Source: Sphingomonas prati (GTDB taxonomy: Bacteria; Pseudomonadota; Alphaproteobacteria; Sphingomonadales; Sphingomonadaceae). From it: a stretch of 64,000 nucleotides of DNA. The stretch spans positions 281,793-345,792 of the forward strand of contig NZ_BMJP01000005.1 in NCBI RefSeq assembly GCF_014643515.1, in the 5' to 3' direction. Position numbers and translations under genes: made by a program. The notes under the pieces are model-generated. The model searched no databases and was not told where the DNA came from. It worked only from the letters and a program-made list of their open reading frames with translations. Of the stretch, positions 55,643 through 63,775 are shown in pieces. Position 1 is the first letter of the stretch; every line of letters begins with the position of its first letter.

Positions 55643-57139
55643 TCAGGCTCCGGGAGAGATCGGTACGTCGGGAAGCGACGAGACGAGGTCAGGAAAACGA
55701 TCGAAGGGTTCGGTGCGCGCAAGACGGATGCGCGCCTCTTCGGCTGTCAGACCTTTCTTCAGAACCAGAGACCTGAACATGGCCTCCAGAACTCCACAAA
55801 CTTCAGCGTCGGACTGATGCGCAAACCCGCTCAGCGGGGTATCCTTCTGCTCGGCCGTATCGAGCCAGATACGCTGCACGGGCACCGTTTCCTCGATGCA
55901 GCGCAGCATCGCTTCAATGTCCGGGGCAAGTTCGGGATGCTGCTCGAGCATGTTCAGGACGCCCTGATGCGTACGGGAGATGCGATAGCGGGTGCCGGTC
56001 GCCGTGTTTGTGGACAGCCAGGCCATCTCGACTGGCTCCCCGCGCACTGCCGGGGTCGTCCGCCCACGATGGGCGAATACCCGCCGTGCGCGGTGCCGTG
56101 TCTCCTCCGCCAGACGGGTCAGGCGCTTGCGTACCCCGACCGGTGGCCGCGCCGCCGACTTGCGTATGTCGAGCTTCCAGTCGCTGTCCGCACTGTTGGG
56201 AATGTCGATCCGGATGCGGGCCAGCCGATGCGCCTCATCCCGGGTCCAGCGACGCCCGGTACCGAGCCCCAGCCACCCCCCCGCAACCAGAAGCCGCTCG
56301 TTGCGATAGACATAGAACCCCTGACCCAGGGTCCAGCCCTCCGGCCCTGCGGCCTCCTCGTACTCGCGCGGGCTGAGCTTGTCCCGGTGCGGAAGAACAT
56401 GACACTGAACCTCTATCTCCCGATCTGCACCAAGACGCAGCGCCGCCGGGGACCATGGCTTGCCGGCATGGCCGGTCAGAAACGGCTCCCACGGCTGAAC
56501 CAGCTTGCCGTTCAGCTTCAGCTGCAATCGGGGATGCCTTCCCTCCAGATACCGGTGGAAGGTCATGCCGAGGTGACCCTCAACCCGATCGATCACGTCA
56601 AGGAAGTCCTGCGCCTCGAACTCGCTGGTGACCAGTCTGTCCAGTTTCTCGAGCAGAACCAGCGTTCCGGACATGTGGTCCCGCAACACGTCGAGATGGA
56701 ATTCGGAACCTTCGGAAGGGCCTTCGAGAAGATGCCACTCAGTCGAGCTGGCAAGCACATCCAGATCCCATCGCAGACAGTCGATGGTGCCGTTCGTCGT
56801 CCGGCTTGCGACGGTCAGACTTCTTCCCTGCGAGAACGACGCCGTCTTCAGTCCCAGACCGAACCGTCCGAGGTCGCCGGCCGCTCGCTCGTCGAGCGGA
56901 TTGCGGTCGCCAAGCCGCATCGCCGAATCCAGTTCAACCGGATCCATCCCCCTGCCGTCGTCGAGGATCGTGATCCAGCTGCCGGCGCCAGCCCAGTGAA
57001 ACCGGACGTCCACGACCCCGGCCCCGGCGGCAATGCTGTTGTCGATGATGTCGGCGATCGCTGTCGCCGTCGAGTAGCCAAGACCACGCAGTGATTCGAC
57101 CAGCGCTGCGGCGCGGGGGGGCGCATTCCGGAAATTCAT
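55643..57139 (-). CDS. MutL/MORC-like GHKL ATPase
   Basis: A 498-residue GHKL-fold ATPase. The N-box is AIADIIDNSI at about 27-36, in which Asp replaces the usual catalytic Glu, then DDGRGMD at 59-65 and LGRFGLGLKTAS at 89-100 for the ATP lid. The S5-like transducer follows near residue 240. The rest (about 320-498) has no known domain. This is the GHKL group associated with Z1 helicases. The ATG at 57139 comes two bases after the sigma-factor stop, so the two are probably coupled. Confidence 0.9.
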   Translation of the reverse strand: MNFRNAPPRAAALVESLRGLGYSTATAIADIIDNSIAAGAGVVDVRFHWAGAGSWITILDDGRGMDPVELDSAMRLGDRNPLDERAAGDLGRFGLGLKTASFSQGRSLTVASRTTNGTIDCLRWDLDVLASSTEWHLLEGPSEGSEFHLDVLRDHMSGTLVLLEKLDRLVTSEFEAQDFLDVIDRVEGHLGMTFHRYLEGRHPRLQLKLNGKLVQPWEPFLTGHAGKPWSPAALRLGADREIEVQCHVLPHRDKLSPREYEEAAGPEGWTLGQGFYVYRNERLLVAGGWLGLGTGRRWTRDEAHRLARIRIDIPNSADSDWKLDIRKSAARPPVGVRKRLTRLAEETRHRARRVFAHRGRTTPAVRGEPVEMAWLSTNTATGTRYRISRTHQGVLNMLEQHPELAPDIEAMLRCIEETVPVQRIWLDTAEQKDTPLSGFAHQSDAEVCGVLEAMFRSLVLKKGLTAEEARIRLARTEPFDRFPDLVSSLPDVPISPGA

Positions 57140-57141
57140 GT

Positions 57142-59637
57142 TCAATGTTCCAGCAAGGTTCGCAGGACACGGGATCGGCCGGGATGCTTCAGTATCTTGA
57201 ACGCCTGTACCTCCAGCTGCCTGATACGTTCTCGCGTAACCCCATACTTCTGACCGATCTCTTCAAGGGTATGTGCCTGACTGTCATCGAGTCCGAAGCG
57301 CATCCGGACAACATCGGCCAGTCGTGGCGGCAGCTCCTCGATCGCGGTATGCAGTTCGTCCACAAGGTCGATCTCGAGGGAACTGGCGAGAGGGTCCGGT
57401 TGCGCATCGTCGATTATCCGCGCACCGGCAATCCCGTCCCCGGCAAGATCATCCAGATCCTCGAGCAGATCAACGACCCATGCACCGAGCAATCGCCTCA
57501 CAAGAGTGACCGGCAGGCCGGACAACGTTGCGAGGTGTTGCACATCATGCTGAATGCCGGATTTTTCGGCTTCCTCGATTGCAACCTCGAGGCGTCGGCG
57601 ATCCTGATGCACATGGACCGGCAGGCGTATCGGACTGCCGAGGCTTGCGACTGCGCGGTTGAGCCGCTGCCAGACCCATGTCTGGGCATAAGTCCAGAAA
57701 CGATACCCTCGAGCCATATCGAACGTTTCGATTGCCCGCAGCAGCCCGATGTTTGCCTCCTGAACGAGGTCATCAAACTCCAGACCCTGCCCCCTGTAAC
57801 GTTGCGCGAAAAACCTTGTCTGGGGCAGGTGTCGCTCGATGATGACCTGCCGCGCCTGATCGGCACGCCGCATTGCCGAGAACACGGCTTTCATGGTGCG
57901 CTGGTTCGCCTCGACCGCCGGCAACTCGCCATCAAGATACGCAAGGAAATCCGGTGTGAGCGACAGACCGCGCAGGGCACTGGCCGCACGCCGGGTTTCA
58001 GCCGGCAGCATGATGGTTGAGCACGCGTTCCGGACCGCGCGAAGCTCGATCATTGCAGTGACATAGGCAGTGGGAAGCTCGATCAATTCCACCGGGCCGG
58101 TGCCGGCGATTTCATCCATTCCCTCGTCATCTTCGACTGTTTCATCCAAACCTTCATCTTCCGTAGATTGCTCTTCCAGCGGGTGGGACGAGATGAAGCT
58201 GAACGGCAGATGCGCCTGGCTGACGAGATCATCGGCAGACAGAATGAAGTCGATTGCAGGGATCGACATCGCAAGCGAGAGCATGGCCTCGGCTGTTGCC
58301 TGAGCAACCTTCCCGAAAAGGTCGGCCTCTGCGGCGCGCTTCAGGGGCGGCATGGTGTCCAGACGGGCATTGTAGCTCGCTGCTCGGCCAGCGGACCACA
58401 GATGCGTCGCAAAGGCTTCAACTGCGTCGTCAATTCCTTCGCCGGGATCCGGTACGCCAGCCGTCGAGCTCAGCGCAGCGAACCACGGATCCGGCGGGCG
58501 ATCGACAACGCAGCCAAAGGCGGCTGCAGTCTGGCGCACGGCATGACACAGGCTGTCCTTCCGGGCATCCACCAACCCACCCGGCATGTCGCAGAGATCG
58601 GCCTGGAACTCGCCAGCGCGGGCAGCTCGGGTCAGGGCACTCCGCGCCATTGCAGTAATGCTGTTCGGGAGAACGAGCTCGGATCGGATACCTGGCAAAT
58701 CGGGCAGTTCGATGAGGACCGAAGACCAGTCTTCGCCGCCGACGAACATGGCGGCACTGGCCGAGAGGCGGGCCTGGACCAGCCCGGCTTCCTGGACGGC
58801 AGACCTGTCGCTCTCGTCCGGAAGGTCGGTACTGTCGACTTCCCAGGAATCGGCGTCTGCGTCAGCATCCTGACGAGGGACAGATGCCTGTTCAACCGGG
58901 GTCGACGACGGAACCTGCACGGGGGCCTGAGACGGATGCGGAGCACGCGCAGATAGTTCGTCAGGAAAGTCCTCGCCACCGCGCACTGACCCAACGCCAA
59001 CGATATCATCCGGATCATTGTCAGGTTCCGGCGGCGAAGACGTCAGGGTGCCGTTCGAAGTCGAACTTTCCGGCAAATCATCCCACTGACGATCTACATC
59101 GTTGGAAACCTGATCCTGATCATGGACTAGTGGTTGAACATGATTGTCTGAAGGACTCAAATCGGAGTTTGTGTTTACAGGTTCAAAGCTTGCGGAGACG
59201 GGCCGCGACCCGACTGGTAGTGGGAGCACCTCTGAGCTGGTTTCCAGGTCCGGCTCATCAGGCTTGTCGAATTGGCGACCCATCGCATCGTCAAGAAATG
59301 CAAGAACCTCGTCGTGCCCTTCGACACGGGCGTGATGGCTGGCATCAAGACCGTTGACGTCACGAAAGAATGGATCGCTGCCAGCCTCGATCAGCAACCT
59401 GCAGATCGCCAGATGTCCTGCTCCGGCGGCGATGATGAGCGCAGATCGGCCGCGCCCGTCAGTCGCGGAGATATTGATTTTCCGGCCTAGGAAGGATTTC
59501 ACGGCATTGGCGGACCCAGTACGCAGGGCGATCATGAACAGCCGGCTGAGGCCGGCATCATCGGCCTTGCTGTCGGTACGCGCCACTCTGAACATATGCC
59601 TTTGGATCAGCAATTCCGGACGATGTCCATGCGACAC
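57142..59637 (-). CDS. Ankyrin repeat-sigma70 fusion protein
   Basis: An 831-residue protein and first gene of the five-gene operon. Residues 30-120 are ankyrin repeats (GRGRSALIIAAGAGHLAICRLLIEAGSDP). Residues 120-270 are acidic and Ser/Pro-rich. From 271 the rest is sigma70-like: a region 1.2-like helix (428-455), sigma2 (600-675) with FDDLVQEANIGLLRAIETFDMARGYRFWTYAQTWVWQRLNRAV, a sigma3-like part (675-725) and sigma4 (760-820) with LEEIGQKYGVTRERIRQLEVQAFKILKHP. In my alignment region 2.3-2.4 keeps W434 and Q437 of E. coli sigma70 but has Thr for W433 and Asn for T440, while region 4.2 is intact. Start may be 59637 or 59595. Confidence 0.88.
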   Translation of the reverse strand: MSHGHRPELLIQRHMFRVARTDSKADDAGLSRLFMIALRTGSANAVKSFLGRKINISATDGRGRSALIIAAGAGHLAICRLLIEAGSDPFFRDVNGLDASHHARVEGHDEVLAFLDDAMGRQFDKPDEPDLETSSEVLPLPVGSRPVSASFEPVNTNSDLSPSDNHVQPLVHDQDQVSNDVDRQWDDLPESSTSNGTLTSSPPEPDNDPDDIVGVGSVRGGEDFPDELSARAPHPSQAPVQVPSSTPVEQASVPRQDADADADSWEVDSTDLPDESDRSAVQEAGLVQARLSASAAMFVGGEDWSSVLIELPDLPGIRSELVLPNSITAMARSALTRAARAGEFQADLCDMPGGLVDARKDSLCHAVRQTAAAFGCVVDRPPDPWFAALSSTAGVPDPGEGIDDAVEAFATHLWSAGRAASYNARLDTMPPLKRAAEADLFGKVAQATAEAMLSLAMSIPAIDFILSADDLVSQAHLPFSFISSHPLEEQSTEDEGLDETVEDDEGMDEIAGTGPVELIELPTAYVTAMIELRAVRNACSTIMLPAETRRAASALRGLSLTPDFLAYLDGELPAVEANQRTMKAVFSAMRRADQARQVIIERHLPQTRFFAQRYRGQGLEFDDLVQEANIGLLRAIETFDMARGYRFWTYAQTWVWQRLNRAVASLGSPIRLPVHVHQDRRRLEVAIEEAEKSGIQHDVQHLATLSGLPVTLVRRLLGAWVVDLLEDLDDLAGDGIAGARIIDDAQPDPLASSLEIDLVDELHTAIEELPPRLADVVRMRFGLDDSQAHTLEEIGQKYGVTRERIRQLEVQAFKILKHPGRSRVLRTLLEH

Positions 59638-60042
59638 TTCCGGCTCATGATCCTGTCTCCCCGAGCAGCTGGGCGGTTACGAATGATTCCGCCTTTGAAC
59701 GCCCCTAGCGCTTGAGTATCAACAACTTGTTGCATCCGGCCGATCCATGCATTCCGTCAGCAACGGGTTTGCAGCAGACTGCGACATCATACTTTCGGCT
59801 ACATCATGCAGGTAGCGGACTGGAACCCTGCCTCATCGTCGCTGCGCCTGTCCGCCGACGTGCATCCTCATCGACGAACACTAGAACGCTCCGACGCCTC
59901 GAGCCGGCAAGCCACCGATCATATCAATCAGCGGGCTGCTTCGGAATAACTAAGGCGTTGAACGCGGCCTGGCGACAGTTCAGAACCTGCTGCAGCTGTT
60001 TGGCCGTGACCGATTGCCGGGCAAAGTGAGGAAGGCTCGAAC
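59638..60042. promoter_or_regulatory. Promoter region of the sigma/MORC/Z1 operon
   Basis: A 405-base divergent gap with no gene. A perfect inverted repeat, CAACAACTTGTTG at 59720-59732 (6-base arms, one-base centre), lies 82 bases upstream of the sigma-factor start and could be an operator or part of its promoter. I cannot define -35/-10 elements with confidence. Confidence 0.45.
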
Positions 60043-61755
60043 ATGTTTGGTCGTCTGGTTGGCTGGCTGGGTCGCCACGTGGTGTTGTACGTCGCGCTCG
60101 TTGTGGCGATTGCCGCAGGACTGTTTGCCGCCCCGTTCGTCAGGCAGGTAATACAGGAAACGACGCCGGTTCAGGTTGCCCCGCCGGTGCTGGATCATGC
60201 GGTGCGCATGATGGCTGCAGAACAACAGACGGCAGCCGAACAGTTCGAAGCGCGGTCAAGGGCATTGCGCACGCAAGGTCTCGCCAGTCTGGTAAAACGT
60301 GAACAGGATCTGCGCGCCGAGCGTGCCGTTCTTGCCGGCGCCATCAGCCGGGCGAGATCAACATTCGCCCTGGCAGTCTCCGATCGCAACGAACTGATGC
60401 GTAACGAGCGGCGCAAGTTGCGGGTCGCGCTGATCGATCAGGAGTTATCGGTTATTGCCGCAGGACGGGCTGCAATTGCAAGTGACCAGGCATCACGAGC
60501 TGCTTATTTCAGTCTGTCGGTCCAGCAGCGTCTTGTCGATCGTACCATACCTGCCTGCAACGATGCCGTGCGACGAACGCAGGCCTATGAACAGCGCTGG
60601 CGCTGGCAATTGAGGCGCTGGTGGGAAAGCGGCGAGCATAAGCAGCTCGTTTCGATCAGGAACAAGCGCTGTGACGTGGCGCGCGCTGCGATCAGCAAGC
60701 GGAACCAGTTGCGGACCGTTGCAACAGCAAGGCGGGATGCCCAACGCGCCGCGCAGCTGGCCTTCGTGAAGACTACCATGGCGACAGACAGGATCAGCAG
60801 CGCAAGTGCCGACCTCGTCAAGAATGCCGAGCGTGCGCGGATCGATCTTCAGGACTGGCTTCCGGGAAAGCTGCGGACCTGGCTTCAAAAGGCCGGCCTT
60901 GTCACAATCCTGCAAACCGCCGCCATGGCGCTAGCGCTGATTATCGCCATGCCCTTTCTCATCCGGCTTCTGTGCTTCTTCATTCTGGCGCCTCTCGCGA
61001 TGCGGCGCCCGGCGATCCGTCTGCGCAAGGCACCAATCTCAGGTGAACAGATACCGCTCGCTGCGCCCTCCACCACCTCAGTCGCGGTTCGACTGTCGGC
61101 TCACGAGGAACTTCTCGTCAGGCAGGACTATCTTCAGACGAGCAGCCACACAGGCGCCAAAAGCACGCAATGGTTTCTGGACTGGCGGAAGCCCGTCACC
61201 AGCTTCGCTACCGGTCTTACCCTTCTCACCCGTATTCGCGGGATCGACGAAATGACTACCATTTCGGCAGTCCGGGACGGACTCGCGGAAGTCACGATCC
61301 TGACACTGCCCGAGGGCGCGTCATGTGTCCTGCAACCGCGCGCTCTCGCAGCAGTGGTGCAGCCGGTTCACCGTCACCTGCGCATAACGCGACACTGGCG
61401 CCTTGGCTCGCTCAACGCGTGGCTGACGCTCCAGCTGCGGTATCTGGTTTTCCACGGCCCTGCCCGCCTCGTGCTGAGAGGCGGTCGCGGCGTACGCGTC
61501 GAGCTGGCGGAACATGGTCGCGTCTTCGGGCAGGACCAGCTCGTCGGCTTCTCCGCTGACCTCGCCTATTCGGTCACCCGCACCGAAACCTTCTGGCCGT
61601 ACTTCCTTGGCCGCGAGCAGCTGCTAAAGGATCGTGTGATGGCGGGCGCGGGCATACTGATCGTTGAAGAAGCGCCGCTCAGTGCTCGTCGCGGGGAGAC
61701 CAGGCGAGGTCTGGAGGGCATGCTCGACGCCGGAATGAAGGTCTTCGGCATGTGA
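60043..61755 (+). CDS. Membrane protein with coiled coil and AIM24-like domain
   Basis: A 570-residue protein. A signal-anchor helix at about 13-33 (VVLYVALVVAIAAGLFAAPF) is followed by a long Arg/Ala-rich coiled-coil region (60-270), a second membrane helix near 291-320 (LQTAAMALALIIAMPFLIRLLCFFILAPL), and a C-terminal beta-rich part. The end, LVLRGGRGVRVELAEHGRVFGQDQLVGFSADLAYSVTRTETFWPYFLGREQLLKDRVMAGAGILIVEEA, resembles AIM24/TIM24-type domains. The coil would lie in the periplasm and the C-terminal domain in the cytoplasm. Its role next to the defence operon is unknown. Confidence 0.65.
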   Translation: MFGRLVGWLGRHVVLYVALVVAIAAGLFAAPFVRQVIQETTPVQVAPPVLDHAVRMMAAEQQTAAEQFEARSRALRTQGLASLVKREQDLRAERAVLAGAISRARSTFALAVSDRNELMRNERRKLRVALIDQELSVIAAGRAAIASDQASRAAYFSLSVQQRLVDRTIPACNDAVRRTQAYEQRWRWQLRRWWESGEHKQLVSIRNKRCDVARAAISKRNQLRTVATARRDAQRAAQLAFVKTTMATDRISSASADLVKNAERARIDLQDWLPGKLRTWLQKAGLVTILQTAAMALALIIAMPFLIRLLCFFILAPLAMRRPAIRLRKAPISGEQIPLAAPSTTSVAVRLSAHEELLVRQDYLQTSSHTGAKSTQWFLDWRKPVTSFATGLTLLTRIRGIDEMTTISAVRDGLAEVTILTLPEGASCVLQPRALAAVVQPVHRHLRITRHWRLGSLNAWLTLQLRYLVFHGPARLVLRGGRGVRVELAEHGRVFGQDQLVGFSADLAYSVTRTETFWPYFLGREQLLKDRVMAGAGILIVEEAPLSARRGETRRGLEGMLDAGMKVFGM

Positions 61756-61880
61756 TCGTGGCAAGGTTCCGACGGTTGACGGAAGCCGGTGCTGGCATCA
61801 TTGCCCTGCGGAGTTTCCGGAGAAGCCACTAACGCCGGATGCCGTGGCACGTTCTGCACGCCGGCAGCGCTTCCAAACTG

Positions 61881-62669
61881 TTACGCAGAATCCCCGGCAG
61901 GTTCCCTGACCCGCTGTATGCAGTCGATCCACGTGGCGGGGACGTCCTGGTAAAAAATCAGGCCATAGGCGACACGCCACTCACCCGGCTGGATGGTCGG
62001 ATCGCAGAGCCATATCGCCCAGACCCGCAACAGTCGGCGCGCGAGGCCTGACATCTGACCATCAACAAGACGGCGGCGGTCCGCATCAAGGGCGCTGCGG
62101 CCGGGGACGCGGACCCGGAACAGCACTGGGCTACGGCCAGTCCGCAGCAGGAACAGCGCGTCAGCGCCCAGCAGTGCCTTGGTGACGACCTGATCAAATT
62201 CGGATCCGTTTCTGAGGTAGTGCCGAAAAGCGCTGAGCTGCGATCCGCGCGAGAGTGACAGGTGCGCCTGTCCGTCACGAATTCCCTCTCCAATCTTGCG
62301 AGCGACCGGCTCCAGGCAATCCGCTACCTGCTTCCAATCTCCATGAGCCGCGAGCCTGTCCGTGAGTTGTTTCATTCGGACATTCAGAACAAGACAGCGG
62401 ATGCCACTCCTGCTGACGGACTCGATCTCCACGTCCGATAGCCGGGAAGCGTGGTAGCCGATCACATGGCCCTCACTAATCCACCGCTCGGTGGCTGCTG
62501 CAATTGCGCCCGCATCCGACAGCCCGAACACGACCTCGAGAGCCTCATCATCGAAGGCGGGAGAAGCGGCTTGAAGCCGCGTAGCGATGTCGGCAGGCAG
62601 CAGCGCTTCTAGCACGCCAGCGAGCGACGATCCCCATCTACCTACATCATCAAAGTCAATTTCGGTCAC
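61881..62669 (-). CDS. Hypothetical protein downstream of HNH gene
   Basis: A 262-residue protein of unknown family, with a GTG start that overlaps the HNH stop by GTGA. It is mainly helical, with LADCLEPVARKIGEG-like patterns in the middle (KQVADCLEPVARKIGEGIRDGQAHLSLSRG) and a Trp-rich end (VWAIWLCDPTIQPGEWRVAYGLIFYQDVPATWIDCI). No motif can be named. The coupling places it in the same operon as the McrA-like genes, so it may be an accessory subunit. Confidence 0.55.
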   Translation of the reverse strand: MTEIDFDDVGRWGSSLAGVLEALLPADIATRLQAASPAFDDEALEVVFGLSDAGAIAAATERWISEGHVIGYHASRLSDVEIESVSRSGIRCLVLNVRMKQLTDRLAAHGDWKQVADCLEPVARKIGEGIRDGQAHLSLSRGSQLSAFRHYLRNGSEFDQVVTKALLGADALFLLRTGRSPVLFRVRVPGRSALDADRRRLVDGQMSGLARRLLRVWAIWLCDPTIQPGEWRVAYGLIFYQDVPATWIDCIQRVREPAGDSA

Positions 62670-62908
62670 CTGGCAGGACTGACGTTCGTATCAATCCCCT
62701 TCTTCATCAGCCGGTGCACGATCCGGTGACAGTTTGCGCAGAGGCACTCGACATCTTCGAGGCGGGTTCGGTGGCCTGCCGCCATTGCGGCGATCTGAGT
62801 GCTCCGATGGTGAACCTCGATGCAGGCGTCGGCCTCGGGCACCCCGAATGCCTGCACCGGGTCAAGGCCACACCGCTCGCAGTAAAGAATTCCGTGCAGC
62901 TTGAGCAT
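62666..62908 (-). CDS. HNH nuclease domain protein
   Basis: An 80-residue HNH core: LYCERCGLDP, ACIEVHHRSTQIAAM, then CLCANCHRIVHRLMKKG, giving the Cys4 zinc knuckle and the H-H/N/H catalytic residues. ATG 62908 directly follows the TAG stop of the upstream gene in the same frame. On its own it is too short for a restriction enzyme, which normally has a DNA- or base-recognising N-terminal domain, here supplied by the preceding gene. Confidence 0.8.
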   Translation of the reverse strand: MLKLHGILYCERCGLDPVQAFGVPEADACIEVHHRSTQIAAMAAGHRTRLEDVECLCANCHRIVHRLMKKGIDTNVSPAR

Positions 62909-63775
62909 CTACGCCTTCTTTGCCTGGACGACGCCGCGATGGCGCTCCCGGCGCAGGTGCCAGGCGCGTGCTGGATCGCCTTCCGCCCACTCCTGATCGG
63001 CATCGTTCAGCAGCATCTCTTTCACCGGCGTGCGGCTGGCTTTTGCGACCATCTGCCAGCCGGCAGCTTCAAGGAGATCGAAACAGGGCGTCCCGAGGCC
63101 GCCCGTGAAGTTGACCGGCCGCACCGGGAAGCCAAGCGCGTCGGTGGCAGCCAAGCCAAAGACTGCTTTCGGCGGAAGACGGTCCCCGTCGGGTGTGATC
63201 AGATCATATTCAAGCGACGTATCGAACGGGGCAGTCGTCTTTCCATTGAGCAGATCGTTGACGGCTCTCAGGATGTGTTCGGGACCTACCTGTCTGAGGT
63301 CGCCGGCCGGAAGACGCAGTGTCGAACGCGGGACGTCGGAGAGCGGGCGCGCACGTATTACAGAGCTTATCTCGCCAACAGAACTTGTGCCCACTTCGAA
63401 GCGAAGCCGTCTGTTCCGGTTGCCCTTTTCGGGATTGGCACCGGGCGCCTTGCCTACCCGCGCCATGCGCCTGCCAACAAGAGTAAAGAGTGACTCGGCG
63501 TCAGAAGGAAGATCAGAGGGAAACAGCACCTGGCGCGCGGCAGCATCCAAATGCTGCACACGAGTGCTGTTCACCCAAGCACCATGGATATCCCGGCTGT
63601 ACTTCAGCAGCCTCCCGAGCAAAAGACGTAACGCTGCCCCGTATTCGGTATTTCGAACGTTAGGAGCACCCAGCGTCCCACCGCGGCTGTGAAGCGTGAC
63701 TGCTCCGTCTTCCAGCGTCACCGTCGCGTCGAGCGGGACCCCATCGTCGCCTTCAATGACAAAATTCAAGTTCAC
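62909..63775 (-). CDS. ScoMcrA-like N-terminal domain protein
   Basis: A 288-residue protein with a GTG start. The N-terminal 160 residues are unassigned. Residues about 188-250 (TTAPFDTSLEYDLITPDGDRLPPKAVFGLAATDALGFPVRPVNFTGGLGTPCFDLLEAAGW) match the ScoMcrA head domain. The gene ends at a single TAG, and the next codon in the same frame is the ATG of the HNH protein. Together the two would form a typical methyl-dependent (type IV) McrA-like enzyme. It may have been split by a nonsense mutation or may be translated by re-initiation. Confidence 0.75.
   Translation of the reverse strand: MNLNFVIEGDDGVPLDATVTLEDGAVTLHSRGGTLGAPNVRNTEYGAALRLLLGRLLKYSRDIHGAWVNSTRVQHLDAAARQVLFPSDLPSDAESLFTLVGRRMARVGKAPGANPEKGNRNRRLRFEVGTSSVGEISSVIRARPLSDVPRSTLRLPAGDLRQVGPEHILRAVNDLLNGKTTAPFDTSLEYDLITPDGDRLPPKAVFGLAATDALGFPVRPVNFTGGLGTPCFDLLEAAGWQMVAKASRTPVKEMLLNDADQEWAEGDPARAWHLRRERHRGVVQAKKA

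Noticed and set aside
55115..57094. Plus-strand ORF of 659 residues opposite the GHKL ATPase
   Set aside because: The opposite strand has all GHKL motifs; the plus frame has none and low-complexity content.
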